Shown here: positions 50,899-58,636 of the stretch, one piece after another | Layout: each line of letters begins with the position of its first letter | Position numbering within the stretch: the first letter of the stretch is position 1 | DNA from: an uncultured Cellulomonas sp. | GTDB lineage: Bacteria > Actinomycetota > Actinomycetes > Actinomycetales > Cellulomonadaceae | DNA: 64,000 nt | Assembly (NCBI RefSeq): GCF_947494015.1 | Contig: NZ_CANLTL010000004.1 | Span: 124,001 to 188,000 of the forward strand | Reading direction: 5' to 3' | The notes under the pieces: generated by a model | Told to the model about the DNA's origin: nothing | Database searches by the model: none | The model's input: the letters and a program-made list of their open reading frames with translations, nothing else | Made by a program: the position numbers and the translations under genes

Positions 50899-51154
50899 CG
50901 CGCTAAGTGAAGCACGGAGAGCGCGCGACGGAGCGGACATCAGGTGTGGCTGGGCACTAGCACTCGGCGGCAGACCAGCGACGACCACCCGACAAGCGGG
51001 CCACACGGGCTCCTGGGACGGCGCGCTCACGTAGAGCCGATGGAGCCTCGGCCGGCGACCAACTCGCTCAAGCCGTGCCGCGAGTAACCCGGCTGCGTGC
51101 GCTTCGCGTCCTCCCGCCCGGCTTCGGGCGCTTGTGGCGGGCGCATGCTCGGCT

Positions 51155-52081
51155 ATGACATCGACACCGGAGTACCTGCCACTGCCGCTGTTCGACGACC
51201 ACTGGCGGGCCGACCCGCTGCGCCTGGCCGTCGCCGGATACCTCGCCCGCTACCGCGGCGAGACCCGCCGCCACGCCGAGTCAGACCTACGCGCGTACCT
51301 GACGTGGTGCGCCGAGCGCCGCCTGAATCCGCTCGCCGCTCGCCGACCGCACATCGAGCTGTACGTGCGGTGGATGCAGGAAACCCGCAACTACGCACCG
51401 TCGACAGTCTCGCGGCGCATGTCCATCGTCGCCGGCTTGTACCGCACCTGCGTCATCGACGACCTCCTCCAGCACTCACCCGCCGACTACGTCCGCCGCC
51501 CTAACGTGCCACCCGAATCGCCCACCCTGGGCCTGAGCCACCTGCAGCTCGAAGCACACCTGGCCGCCGCACGCCTGTCCGCCAACACCAGCGACTTCGC
51601 CCTCGTGTGCCTGCTCGGACTGCTCGGCCCGCGCATCTTCGAAGCCTGCGCACTCGACATCGGTGACCTTGGCGAAGAACACGGCCACCGGGTCCTGCGC
51701 GTGGTGGGCAAGGGCCACAAGGTCGTCCTGATCCCGCTGCCTCCAGCCGTCGCCCGCTCCGTGGACCGCGCGATCAATAACCGCACCGACGGGCCGCTGC
51801 TGCTCAACACCGCCGGCCGCCGGCTCGACCGGCACTCAGCCACCCGGCGACTGCGCCACCTCGCCGACGACGCCGGCGTCCGGCTCCCGTTCATGCACCC
51901 GCACATGCTGCGCCACACCTACGTCACCACGATGCTCGACGCCGGCGTCGACCTCCGCGACGTCCAGATCGCCGCCCGCCACGCCGACCCCCGCACCACC
52001 ATGCGCTACGACCGAGCCCGCACCACCCTCGACCGACACCCCAACTACATCCTCGCCGCCTACATGGCCTCTGGAACGTGA
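51155..52081 (+). CDS. Tyrosine recombinase/integrase (XerC-like)
   Basis: A 308-residue site-specific recombinase. The N-terminal SAM-like DNA-binding domain covers about residues 20-105 (YRGETRRHAESDLRAYLTWC, NYAPSTVSRRMSIVAGLYR). The catalytic domain has the first Arg in LLGLLGPRIFEACAL, Lys in VVGKGHKVVLIPLP, HPHMLRHTYVTTML (His-x-x-Arg), and the final His and nucleophilic Tyr in AARHADPRTTMRYDRA. All catalytic residues are present, so it should be active. ATG 51155 is used; a GTG at 51134 is in frame upstream. No flanking attachment site or tRNA gene was found. Confidence 0.92.
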   Translation: MTSTPEYLPLPLFDDHWRADPLRLAVAGYLARYRGETRRHAESDLRAYLTWCAERRLNPLAARRPHIELYVRWMQETRNYAPSTVSRRMSIVAGLYRTCVIDDLLQHSPADYVRRPNVPPESPTLGLSHLQLEAHLAAARLSANTSDFALVCLLGLLGPRIFEACALDIGDLGEEHGHRVLRVVGKGHKVVLIPLPPAVARSVDRAINNRTDGPLLLNTAGRRLDRHSATRRLRHLADDAGVRLPFMHPHMLRHTYVTTMLDAGVDLRDVQIAARHADPRTTMRYDRARTTLDRHPNYILAAYMASGT

Positions 52082-52088
52082 CAGTCGA

Positions 52089-52104
52089 ACGCTCGTGCCG
52101 ATGA
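52089..52104 (+). repeat. Interspersed accessory-region repeat, copy 5 (short)
   Basis: ACGCTCGTGCCGATGA begins eight bases after the integrase stop codon. Confidence 0.5.
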
Positions 52105-52150
52105 CCTGATGGGGTCGTGAACCCGTCGGCAGCCGGGGCTGCGGCACAGA

Positions 52151-53074
52151 TCAACTTCGGTTGAGGTCCGCTGTCATCGCGACGAGTTCGTCGACGACCC
52201 GACGCACGACGATTCGCTCGGCACGGTCTCTACGCATCAGGATTTCGACTCGCCGAGCGGCGCGAACCCCACGGAGCGGGAGCAGTCGAATCGCGGGATG
52301 TTCACCAAAGGTGTGACGAGGGAGCAGCGCGACTCCATGACCGGCGGCCACGAGCGCGACGACGACGTGGAAGTCGTTGATGCGCTGAGACACACGAGGT
52401 GTACGGCCCGGCCCGGACGAGAGACCGGCAAGCACGCCAGCCACCGGGAAGCCCTCCCGCACCGCGATCCACTCCTCTCCAACGACGTCCTCAGGCCGCA
52501 CCTCGTCGCGCCCAGCAAGTGGATGATTGAACGGCACCGCGACGTCGAGGGGCTCGCGGAACAGTGGCACGACGACCAGGCCGCGACCCGGCTCGCTCTG
52601 CCTCCAGCCGGCAGAGGCGGTCCCGCCATCCGGGCGATGTGCGATGACGACGTCCACGCGGTCGGCGAGGGGGACGAAGTCGTCCTGGGCGACGTCCTCG
52701 TCCAGGACTTCGAGGTCGATGCTGCCGAGGGCATGGACGCGAGTGAGCAGCTCCGGCAGAAGGAGCTCAGCCCCGCTCTGGAATGCCGAGACGCTCACGC
52801 GGCCACCGGGGTGCTCGAGGAAGGCCTCGCAAGCGGCACGAGCCTTTTCCAGGGCGACTGCGACGTCGACGGCAGCATCGGCCAGCGCATCTCCCGGGGC
52901 AGTCAGCCGTAGCCCACGCCCCACCCGCTCCGTCAGCCGGACCCCGACGTCTCGCTGAAGCGCCGACAGCTGCTGGGAGACCGCCGACGGCGTCACGTGC
53001 AGCACTGCAGCGGCAGCCGTCACTCCTCCGTGTGTCCGCACGGCGCGCAACGCCTCGAGTGCGCGGAAGTCCAT
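52151..53074 (-). CDS. LysR-family transcriptional regulator
   Basis: A 307-residue LysR protein. The winged HTH (residues 1-60) reads MDFRALEALRAVRTHGGVTA, AAVLHVTPSAVSQQLSALQR. The effector-binding domain includes VSVSAFQSGAELLLPELLTR, DVVIAHRPDGG, EEWIAVREGFP and VALVAAGHGVALLPRH. It is divergent from the EamA transporter gene, with 66 bp between the starts, the standard arrangement for a LysR regulator and its exporter target. Confidence 0.93.
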   Translation of the reverse strand: MDFRALEALRAVRTHGGVTAAAAVLHVTPSAVSQQLSALQRDVGVRLTERVGRGLRLTAPGDALADAAVDVAVALEKARAACEAFLEHPGGRVSVSAFQSGAELLLPELLTRVHALGSIDLEVLDEDVAQDDFVPLADRVDVVIAHRPDGGTASAGWRQSEPGRGLVVVPLFREPLDVAVPFNHPLAGRDEVRPEDVVGEEWIAVREGFPVAGVLAGLSSGPGRTPRVSQRINDFHVVVALVAAGHGVALLPRHTFGEHPAIRLLPLRGVRAARRVEILMRRDRAERIVVRRVVDELVAMTADLNRS

Positions 53075-53080
53075 GCAGCA

Positions 53081-53109
53081 ACACTACAGTGTCGTGTCAC
53101 GAACGTTCG
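53081..53109. promoter_or_regulatory. Inverted repeats in the LysR/EamA intergenic region
   Basis: ACACT-AC-AGTGT (53081-53092) and the perfect palindrome CGAACGTTCG (53100-53109) lie between the divergent starts. They are candidate LysR binding sites. Confidence 0.5.
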
Positions 53110-53140
53110 ATTGTGCTCACGTGCAGTCGGCGTCACGCTG

Positions 53141-54109
53141 ATGGCCGTGCCGACAAAAGACCGCGTGCTCGCCCTGGTCGTGGCCTTCGTCTGGGGCCTG
53201 AACTTCCTCGCCATTCACCTCTCACTTCAACAGTTCCCACCGTTCTTCCTCGTGGCGCTGCGTTTCGCCGTCATTGCGATCCCCACGATTTTGCTCGTCC
53301 GGCGCCCCGCCGTGCCATGGCCGTGGCTGCTTGGATATGGATTCGGGTTCGGTGTGCTCCAGTTCGTCTTCCTTTATCTCGCGATGGACAACGGCATGCC
53401 CACCGGCCTGGCCTCGCTGGTACTGCAGTCGTCTGCCCCGTTCACCGTGCTGCTCGCGGGGCTTGTCCTGCGCGAGCGGCTGACGGCACGCCAGGCGGCA
53501 GGCGTGTGCCTTGCAATGCTTGGCCTGGCAGCGATCGGCGTCTACCGGGCGGGCTTGGACGGCGGAGCCACGTTGTCACCCGTCCTGTTGACATTGTGCG
53601 GAGGGTTGGGGTGGGCCGTTGGCAACGTTGCCAACCGGCAGGCACGCACCGATCGGCCGTTCGCGCTGATGTTGTGGATGACCGTCGTCCCCCCGCTACC
53701 GATGCTGGCGCTCTCCTTGGCCCTCGAGGGACCGGCCCGGATCGGTGCGTCCCTCACGACGCTCGACACGGTCCGCGGGGGCCTGGCCCTCGCCGGGCTG
53801 GGATTCACCGTCCTCGCGGCGACACTGATCGGGTCGGGCCTCTGGACCGCCCTGATGAGCCGGCACCCCTCGAGCACCGTCGCCCCGTTCTCCATGCTCG
53901 TCCCCGTCGTAGGTATGGGCGCATCGGCGGTGCTGCTGCGTGAGCCGACAACGGCCGCAGAGTTGGTAGCAGGCGCCCTCGTGGTGAGCGGCGTGCTGTT
54001 GTCCACAAGGCCCCAGCGGGGAACTCAGCTCATGACTGGGGCCGGAGACGAACCGTGCGCGAAAACCGTGCCGGCTGGGACGAATGGGCTCGCCGTGCGC
54101 CTGCACTAA
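53141..54109 (+). CDS. EamA-family (DMT) exporter
   Basis: A 322-residue drug/metabolite-type transporter with ten hydrophobic segments in two EamA halves. Examples are VLALVVAFVWGLNFLAIHLS, LASLVLQSSAPFTVLLAGLV with LRERLTARQAAG, and in the second half SSTVAPFSMLVPVVGMGASA with LLREPTTAAELVAGALVV. It probably exports an amino acid or related metabolite under control of the divergent LysR gene. ATG 53141 is the only good start, but no ribosome binding site is seen. Confidence 0.9.
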   Translation: MAVPTKDRVLALVVAFVWGLNFLAIHLSLQQFPPFFLVALRFAVIAIPTILLVRRPAVPWPWLLGYGFGFGVLQFVFLYLAMDNGMPTGLASLVLQSSAPFTVLLAGLVLRERLTARQAAGVCLAMLGLAAIGVYRAGLDGGATLSPVLLTLCGGLGWAVGNVANRQARTDRPFALMLWMTVVPPLPMLALSLALEGPARIGASLTTLDTVRGGLALAGLGFTVLAATLIGSGLWTALMSRHPSSTVAPFSMLVPVVGMGASAVLLREPTTAAELVAGALVVSGVLLSTRPQRGTQLMTGAGDEPCAKTVPAGTNGLAVRLH

Positions 54110-54137
54110 GGCAATTGGTGCAGCGAGCATGCGGCGA

Positions 54138-54180
54138 ACGCTCATGCCGCGCCGAGTGCGCGGGCGCCATCCGCACATGC
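54138..54180 (+). repeat. Interspersed accessory-region repeat, copy 6
   Basis: Begins ACGCTCATGCCGCGCCGAG; its first 20 bases match the long copies closely, and the rest is degenerate. It lies in the gap after the EamA gene. Confidence 0.55.
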
Positions 54181-54215
54181 AACGGGTCGCGCGCGGCACC
54201 GGTGGTCGGGCTTCT

Positions 54216-54425
54216 TCACCAGGTCCCGCCGGGCGCTGCCCGGCGACAGGCCGATTTAGGAGCGTCGGGCTCGCGATGCTCGATCTCGTATGAGCACTCG
54301 CCGCATCTTTGCTCGGGGTGGTGCTCACGCCAGTCGTGGCCACAAAGAGGGCAGTCGCCGTACGAAACTCGCCTAGCGCGCTGCCGCCGCCAACGGCTCG
54401 ACGCCTTACCGATTGCTCGCCACAC
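54216..54425 (-). CDS. Small zinc-ribbon-like protein
   Basis: A 69-residue basic protein with two paired-cysteine knuckles: CPLCGHDWREHHPE and CGECSYEIEHRE, a C2-type zinc ribbon with extra histidines. The N-terminal 25 residues are Arg/Lys/Trp-rich and could bind nucleic acid. GAGGG is seven bases before GTG 54425, which decides this start over an ATG at 54464 that has no ribosome binding site. The pattern occurs in small uncharacterised actinobacterial proteins. Confidence 0.65.
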   Translation of the reverse strand: MWRAIGKASSRWRRQRARRVSYGDCPLCGHDWREHHPEQRCGECSYEIEHREPDAPKSACRRAAPGGTW

Positions 54426-54453
54426 GCGGACACCCTCGCACGTGGATCTCGCC

Positions 54454-54507
54454 CATCCGCCCATGCCGCGTCGAGGGCGACTGCGCTCGCCCGGACATGC
54501 CGCTGAG
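54454..54507 (+). repeat. Interspersed accessory-region repeat, long copies 7 and 8
   Basis: 54454-54496 contains CCCATGCCGCGTCGAGGGCG and matches 50599-50641 at 37 of 43 positions. A further core copy, GGACATGCCGCTGAG, follows directly at 54493-54507. Confidence 0.75.
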
Positions 54508-54544
54508 AAGGTCGTCCCGGGCGACCTCGGTAGTGTCGGCGGGC

Positions 54545-55057
54545 ATGGTGCAGCGGCGCAAGTACGCGATCGACAAGGCGGTCACGGACCGAGCGGAGGC
54601 TGAGGCCGTCTGCGCAGCGGTCATGGAGGTGCTGCGCCCGGTCATCCGTTCGGCCCAGATCGACGTGTTCACAGACCACCCCGAGCACATGCAGGAGGAC
54701 GTGCGTCGCGCCGAGGCGCAACTGGTGGCGGAGGCGGAGCGCCGCAAGAAGCGCGGGTCCGACGGTCGCCTGGGGCTCGTGGTGAGCACCGGTGATCTGG
54801 AGTGGAGCGCGGTTGAGAGCTACGCCGGCTGGTCGATCAACGTAGACCTGACCGGAGCAGACGGTGAGGACCTCGCGACCTTCCACGATTGCGGGTACTC
54901 CGTCGTTGCCGAGTTGACGGACGACGAGGCTGTCGTACTTCGGGCCCGCCTGGCAGCCATCGCTCCTGTGAACTTGCTCAGTGACATTCACGGTCGTGGC
55001 CGTACAGAGAAGCGGACAGCACGGCGCTCCCGTCTGCGAGCCTGGCTGGGGAGCTGA
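54545..55057 (+). CDS. Hypothetical protein, 170 residues
   Basis: A soluble protein of unknown function: YAIDKAVTDRAEAEAVCAAV, QIDVFTDHPEHMQEDVRRAE, QLVAEAERRKKRGSDGRLG and FHDCGYSVVAELTDDEAVVL. The C-terminus is strongly basic (RTEKRTARRSRLRAWLGS). TAGTGT at 54531-54536 is eight bases before the ATG, so transcription probably starts close to it. The stop is followed immediately by a perfect 22-bp-stem hairpin. Confidence 0.7.
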   Translation: MVQRRKYAIDKAVTDRAEAEAVCAAVMEVLRPVIRSAQIDVFTDHPEHMQEDVRRAEAQLVAEAERRKKRGSDGRLGLVVSTGDLEWSAVESYAGWSINVDLTGADGEDLATFHDCGYSVVAELTDDEAVVLRARLAAIAPVNLLSDIHGRGRTEKRTARRSRLRAWLGS

Positions 55058-55058
55058 C

Positions 55059-55109
55059 GGGTCTGCTGCACGGATAGGTGGCACTGTCACCTATCCGTGC
55101 AGCAGACCC
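55059..55109. terminator. Perfect 22-bp-stem hairpin after the 54545 gene
   Basis: GGGTCTGCTGCACGGATAGG-TG (55059-55080) pairs without mismatch with 55088-55109, leaving a 7-base loop GCACTGT. It begins two bases after a stop codon. There is no T-tract, as is common for actinobacterial terminators. A cruciform or recombination site is the alternative reading. Confidence 0.65.
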
Positions 55110-55283
55110 ACGGGGACTGGTGCCGATGTTGATCACGAAGCAGGCGATCAAGCGTGCGCTCTCGAACACGCGCTGCTCCACCACGGTGGGCGCTGTTCAA
55201 TACTCGTTCGTGAGCCGGAGCAACCTTGCCATGGTCGTCGGCGTCTACGGCGTATAGCTCACTTCCCCGATGGAGGACCCTTG

Positions 55284-55865
55284 ATGACGAGTGCAGGTCG
55301 TGCCGCAAGAGCAGGGCCAGCGACGGACCGCCGCTCCGGTGACGAGACGCTCGCCGTCGAGTCCTTGGCCAGCGGGCGCCGGGAGGAGTTCACGGCCTTC
55401 ATGGCAGATTCGCGACCCGCACTCGGCCGGCTCGCACTGTTCCTCAGCGGTGACCGCCACCGAGCCGAGGACCTGCTCCAGCACACCCATGTGCGCACCT
55501 ACGCGGCATGGCCCAGGATCCGCGCTGGCGATCCGCACGCCTACGCACGTCGCGTGATGTCAAACCATCGAATAGACACCTGGAGGCGAACTCGCCGTGA
55601 GGACGTCACCGACCCAGCCGACATGCCTCACACAGCGGCGCCCGGGCCCCACGACACGGTTCAAGAACGCGATCGACTGGTGACTGCGCTGCGCCAACTC
55701 CCAGTACGTCGCCGCCGCGCAGTCGTCCTTCGCTACCTGTTCGACCTACCCGAACGACAAGTAGCCGAACTGATGGGCGTCAGCATCGGCACCGTGAAAT
55801 CCACCGCCGCCCGCGGCCTGGCCCAACTACGCGAGTCGCTCCACACACAAGAGGTCGAGACATGA
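55284..55865 (+). CDS. SigE-family RNA polymerase sigma factor
   Basis: A 193-residue group 4 (ECF) sigma factor. Region 2 is SGDRHRAEDLLQHTHVRTYA with AYARRVMSNHRIDTWRR; region 4 is LRQLPVRRRRAVVLRYLFDL with QVAELMGVSIGTVKSTAARG. It directs RNA polymerase to a small regulon, probably held in check by the next gene's product. GGAGG is about eight bases before the ATG at 55284. ATGA overlap with the following gene indicates coupled translation. Confidence 0.93.
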   Translation: MTSAGRAARAGPATDRRSGDETLAVESLASGRREEFTAFMADSRPALGRLALFLSGDRHRAEDLLQHTHVRTYAAWPRIRAGDPHAYARRVMSNHRIDTWRRTRREDVTDPADMPHTAAPGPHDTVQERDRLVTALRQLPVRRRRAVVLRYLFDLPERQVAELMGVSIGTVKSTAARGLAQLRESLHTQEVET

Positions 55866-56689
55866 GCGACCAAGAGCACGACGACCTACGCAGGATCGCG
55901 CAGAACACACCCGGTGTCACCGTCGAGCCCGAACGGGTGTGGCGGGCAGTACGTCGACGCCGCGCCAAGGTCGTCGCCGCTGCCACTGGCGGCGGAGCCG
56001 TCGCCAGTGCCGCGGTGATAGTCGTGCTCCTCACTGGCGGACCCACCAACGGAAGCGGAAGCCAGGTACTCGTGGCGGGATCGTCGGATGACGCCAGCTC
56101 CTGGTCGGCAGTGACGACCACCGAAGCCGAGTATTCGCTCTGTGGTGAGCAGGTACCCAAGATCGACGGCTCCCCAGAGGGCGGCACGCTGCACCTGGAC
56201 GTGCGAGTGACCACGGTGACTCCCTCCACTCAGTACGAAGCACCGCCAGCCGAAGACCACGTACCACTCTCTGGGCTCACGCTGACGCAAGATGATTACT
56301 GGAGCGTGAACGTTGCGATCATCAATGGAACCCGGGACACACTGAAGGCAGGTTTACACGGCCTCGAGGGGCCGGTCGTCTGGATCGCGCAAGACGGCGT
56401 AGTGGTGGGCTCCGTGAGCAGCGCCATCGCAGCGATGGGCGGGGTACCACCGCGGCCGGTCACGTGGCAGCCCGCCGAGGAGATCATCACCAACGCCGCT
56501 GGGCGGGTCGCCACGTGTGACCCGGCAGCCCTACGGTTGCCGGCCGGTCAGTACGAGGCCTACGCGATTCACCACATTCTGACCGCCCCGGTCGAGGCGC
56601 CGGACCCGCAAGGTGACGGTGACACCACGCTCACCGCGGAGCCGTTCCTTACGCTCGCCGGTGGCCCCTACAGCATCGCCCTGGACTAG
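55862..56689 (+). CDS. Membrane-anchored anti-sigma-factor-like protein
   Basis: A 275-residue protein with a short cytoplasmic N-terminus (DLRRIAQNTPGVTVEPERVW), one membrane span at about residues 37-58 (VVAAATGGGAVASAAVIVVL) and a large extracytoplasmic domain with two cysteines. It lacks the HxxxCxxC zinc motif of classical ZAS anti-sigma factors. Its overlap with the sigma gene and its topology, typical of the partners of SigE-family sigma factors, support a regulatory role; this is an inference. Confidence 0.75.
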   Translation: MSDQEHDDLRRIAQNTPGVTVEPERVWRAVRRRRAKVVAAATGGGAVASAAVIVVLLTGGPTNGSGSQVLVAGSSDDASSWSAVTTTEAEYSLCGEQVPKIDGSPEGGTLHLDVRVTTVTPSTQYEAPPAEDHVPLSGLTLTQDDYWSVNVAIINGTRDTLKAGLHGLEGPVVWIAQDGVVVGSVSSAIAAMGGVPPRPVTWQPAEEIITNAAGRVATCDPAALRLPAGQYEAYAIHHILTAPVEAPDPQGDGDTTLTAEPFLTLAGGPYSIALD

Positions 56690-56738
56690 CAGCTCCGTAG
56701 TGCGAATCACGCTGAGGAGCACGGGCGGCAAAGCGTTC

Positions 56739-56755
56739 ACGCTCATGCCACGGCG
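56739..56755 (+). repeat. Interspersed accessory-region repeat, copy 9 (short)
   Basis: ACGCTCATGCCACGGCG, in the gap between the anti-sigma-like gene and the convergent hydrolase gene. Confidence 0.45.
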
Positions 56756-56808
56756 CGGTCGATCAGGACGCCGGTCCCCGACCTTGGGGCAGACCGGGGC
56801 CAGTCCCC

Positions 56809-57513
56809 TCAGGGGCTGGCGTAGAAGTTCCGGATGACCGCATTCGCCTCGGGATGATCCTGCGGGCGATGGCCGTGCCCCTCGAGCACCTCGTGCCGGG
56901 CCCCCGACTCCTTGAGCGCCTCGGCGGTCTGTTCGTACAGCGGCAGCCAGCCACCGGTGATGACCAGGGTCGGCACGCGAGCGAGCACAGCAGCATCAAT
57001 AGGTACGGCCCAAGGCGCAGGTACGGTGCGTAGCCGGCGCAGCGCACGAACCTGCTCGGTGGTCTCCGCTGGTGGTACCGGTGCGCCCAACGCCGTGAAG
57101 AAGCGCCTGGCGTACTCGATGTCATCGACCTCGGGATCGCTCCTGACATCGGCGAGTACGGGTCCCATGACGGTGATGTGCTCCTCGACGGCGGTCAGCC
57201 CGCGGGCGAGGCTGAAGCACGCTGGCTCGAACAGCACCATGCTGCGCACTGGCTGAGCGAAGTCCTGCGCAGCGAGCAGTGCAGCCACAGCTCCCTGCGA
57301 ATGCGCCAGCACGTCCAGTGGCTTATCGGCGCATGTGAGCAACGCGTTGACCTGCGAGGCCACCAGGTCCTTGACGACAGAGGCAGTGGGTTCGGCAGCG
57401 TCTTGCCAGTCAAGCCAGATCGCTTCGGAAGAGGAACTACTCGCCAAGTCGAGCTGACAAGGCCACGCCTGCGATCCCCCGCGACCGGCGCCGTGCACAT
57501 AGACCATCGGCAT
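56809..57513 (-). CDS. Alpha/beta hydrolase
   Basis: A 234-residue alpha/beta hydrolase: VYVHGAGRGGSQAWP forms the oxyanion region, the nucleophile is in VLAHSQGAVAALL (a variant of GxSxG with Ala first), the acid is probably in LVITGGWLPLYEQT or nearby, and the catalytic His is in EVLEGHGHRPQDHPE. The substrate is unknown. ATG 57513 (MPMVYVHG) is the preferred start; another in-frame start is five codons upstream. It is convergent with the anti-sigma-like gene. Confidence 0.85.
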   Translation of the reverse strand: MPMVYVHGAGRGGSQAWPCQLDLASSSSSEAIWLDWQDAAEPTASVVKDLVASQVNALLTCADKPLDVLAHSQGAVAALLAAQDFAQPVRSMVLFEPACFSLARGLTAVEEHITVMGPVLADVRSDPEVDDIEYARRFFTALGAPVPPAETTEQVRALRRLRTVPAPWAVPIDAAVLARVPTLVITGGWLPLYEQTAEALKESGARHEVLEGHGHRPQDHPEANAVIRNFYASP

Positions 57514-57604
57514 GGGGCAACCATGCACGCCCGACCGCGAGCTGGGCGACGACGCGCCAGCGGACCGGTCACCCAGCGCCGCCTACGACCGGCCCCACAT
57601 CCGC

Positions 57605-58137
57605 TCACTGCGCAGACTCTTCCTCGCTGGCGGTCCTGTCGGGCACCTTGTGGGGTGCCGGCGTCACGGGGTCGCCGGTCGGGTCGACGGAGCGCAGCGC
57701 GACGAGGAACGCCGCCAGGTCCTCAGCGAGGCGTACGGGGTGCCGGAGATCGACCGATGACGCCGGCTCGCCGTCGAGCCAGCCGTACACCGACCACGGT
57801 GCCGGGAAGTGCACGGACGCCGCCCCACACCGAAGACCACGGGCACCGGCAGCGGCAGCGACGGACCCAGCCGCGGCAGCCAGGTCTGCTCCTTGGCGAC
57901 CTGAGGGACGTACCCCGCGGCGCTCGGGAGCCGCACGCTCGGCTCGTCGCCGAGCCGGAACATGCGGTGGTCGTTGCCGCCGGGGTCCACCGGTCGCACC
58001 GGGAGCTGGGACCACGCCGGGAACTGCTCGCGCAGCAGCGCCCGGACCAGGCTCGAGTCGATCCGGTTCGAGTCGATCCGGTCGGCCTCGACCCGGCCGG
58101 CGTCGACCCGGGGCGCGTCGATGCCGTCCGAGCTCAC
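57605..58137 (-). pseudogene. Broken aminoglycoside phosphotransferase-family gene
   Basis: The reverse-strand frame from GTG 58137 reads SLVRALLREQFPAWSQLPV, GGNDHRMFRLGDEPSVRLPS, YVPQVAKEQTWLPRLGPSLP, clearly an APH-family kinase N-lobe. Near 57815-57835 the reading frame shifts, continuing as PAPWSVYGWLDGEPASSVDL and LAEDLAAFLVALRSVDPTGD. It ends at 57605, before the catalytic loop (HGDLxxxN) and C-lobe. So the gene is both frameshifted and truncated by roughly half. TAGCGT seven bases before GTG 58137 shows the old leaderless promoter. The N-terminal linker is made of DNA repeats of CGAGTCGATCCGGT. Confidence 0.75.
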
Positions 58138-58147
58138 GGTCGGGACG

Positions 58148-58636
58148 CTACCGAAGAAGCTCGTACCCTCGTGCCGCCGCCGCTCCCCGACCGTCACGGC
58201 AGCAGGCGCGGCACCACCGATCCGCACGGTGGCCTCGCCCTCGTGGGCGCCCACCGGAACCCGCGACGATCACGCGCGCCGTGCCGTCGTCGTCGGCGTC
58301 CACGGTCGCGGGCGCCGCCGTCGACCCCGACTGGGTCCCGTCGACCATGAGGCCCGTCCGGGGCGTCGGCGTGATCCCGAGGGCCTGGTCGTCGCACCCG
58401 TCGACGAGGCGCGGGGCCCCGACCGTCAGCACCTCCCCCGGCGCGACGGTGGCCCTGTCGATGGTCGTCAGCGCACCTGCGCACGCGTTGTCAGCGCTGC
58501 TCCCGCCGCCGGGCGTGCCCGTCGAGCAGGCCACGACGAGCGCCAACGGTGCGGCGACCCCGAGCACCCGCCGCGCGGGCGCCCGCGGCGAGGGCGCCGG
58601 TTCGACGGCGCCGCCGTCGCGGGCCAGGATCGGCAC
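58148..58636 (-). CDS. Putative lipoprotein, probably frameshifted
   Basis: The frame from GTG 58636 has a lipoprotein signal (ARRVLGVAAPLALVVAC), then Gly/Ser and TIDRATVAPGEVLTVGAPRL, TPTPRTGLMVDGTQSG and DADDDGTARVIVAGSG. After that it turns into Arg-rich nonsense. A neighbouring frame instead continues sensibly as VGAHEGEATVRIGGAAPAAV, which points to a single-base frameshift near 58262. It could be a real mutation or a sequence error. The start lies one base from the divergent UPF0303 gene start. Confidence 0.45.
   Translation of the reverse strand: MPILARDGGAVEPAPSPRAPARRVLGVAAPLALVVACSTGTPGGGSSADNACAGALTTIDRATVAPGEVLTVGAPRLVDGCDDQALGITPTPRTGLMVDGTQSGSTAAPATVDADDDGTARVIVAGSGGRPRGRGHRADRWCRACCRDGRGAAAARGYELLR

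Noticed and set aside
51155-52150. Search for tRNA gene or att duplication beside the integrase
   Set aside because: No cloverleaf or duplicated tRNA end could be found by reading.
49017-56755. Calling the repeat copies true integron attC sites
   Set aside because: The typical GTTRRRY core sites are not seen consistently and the recombinase lacks a recognisable integron-specific insertion, so only a cautious repeat call is made.
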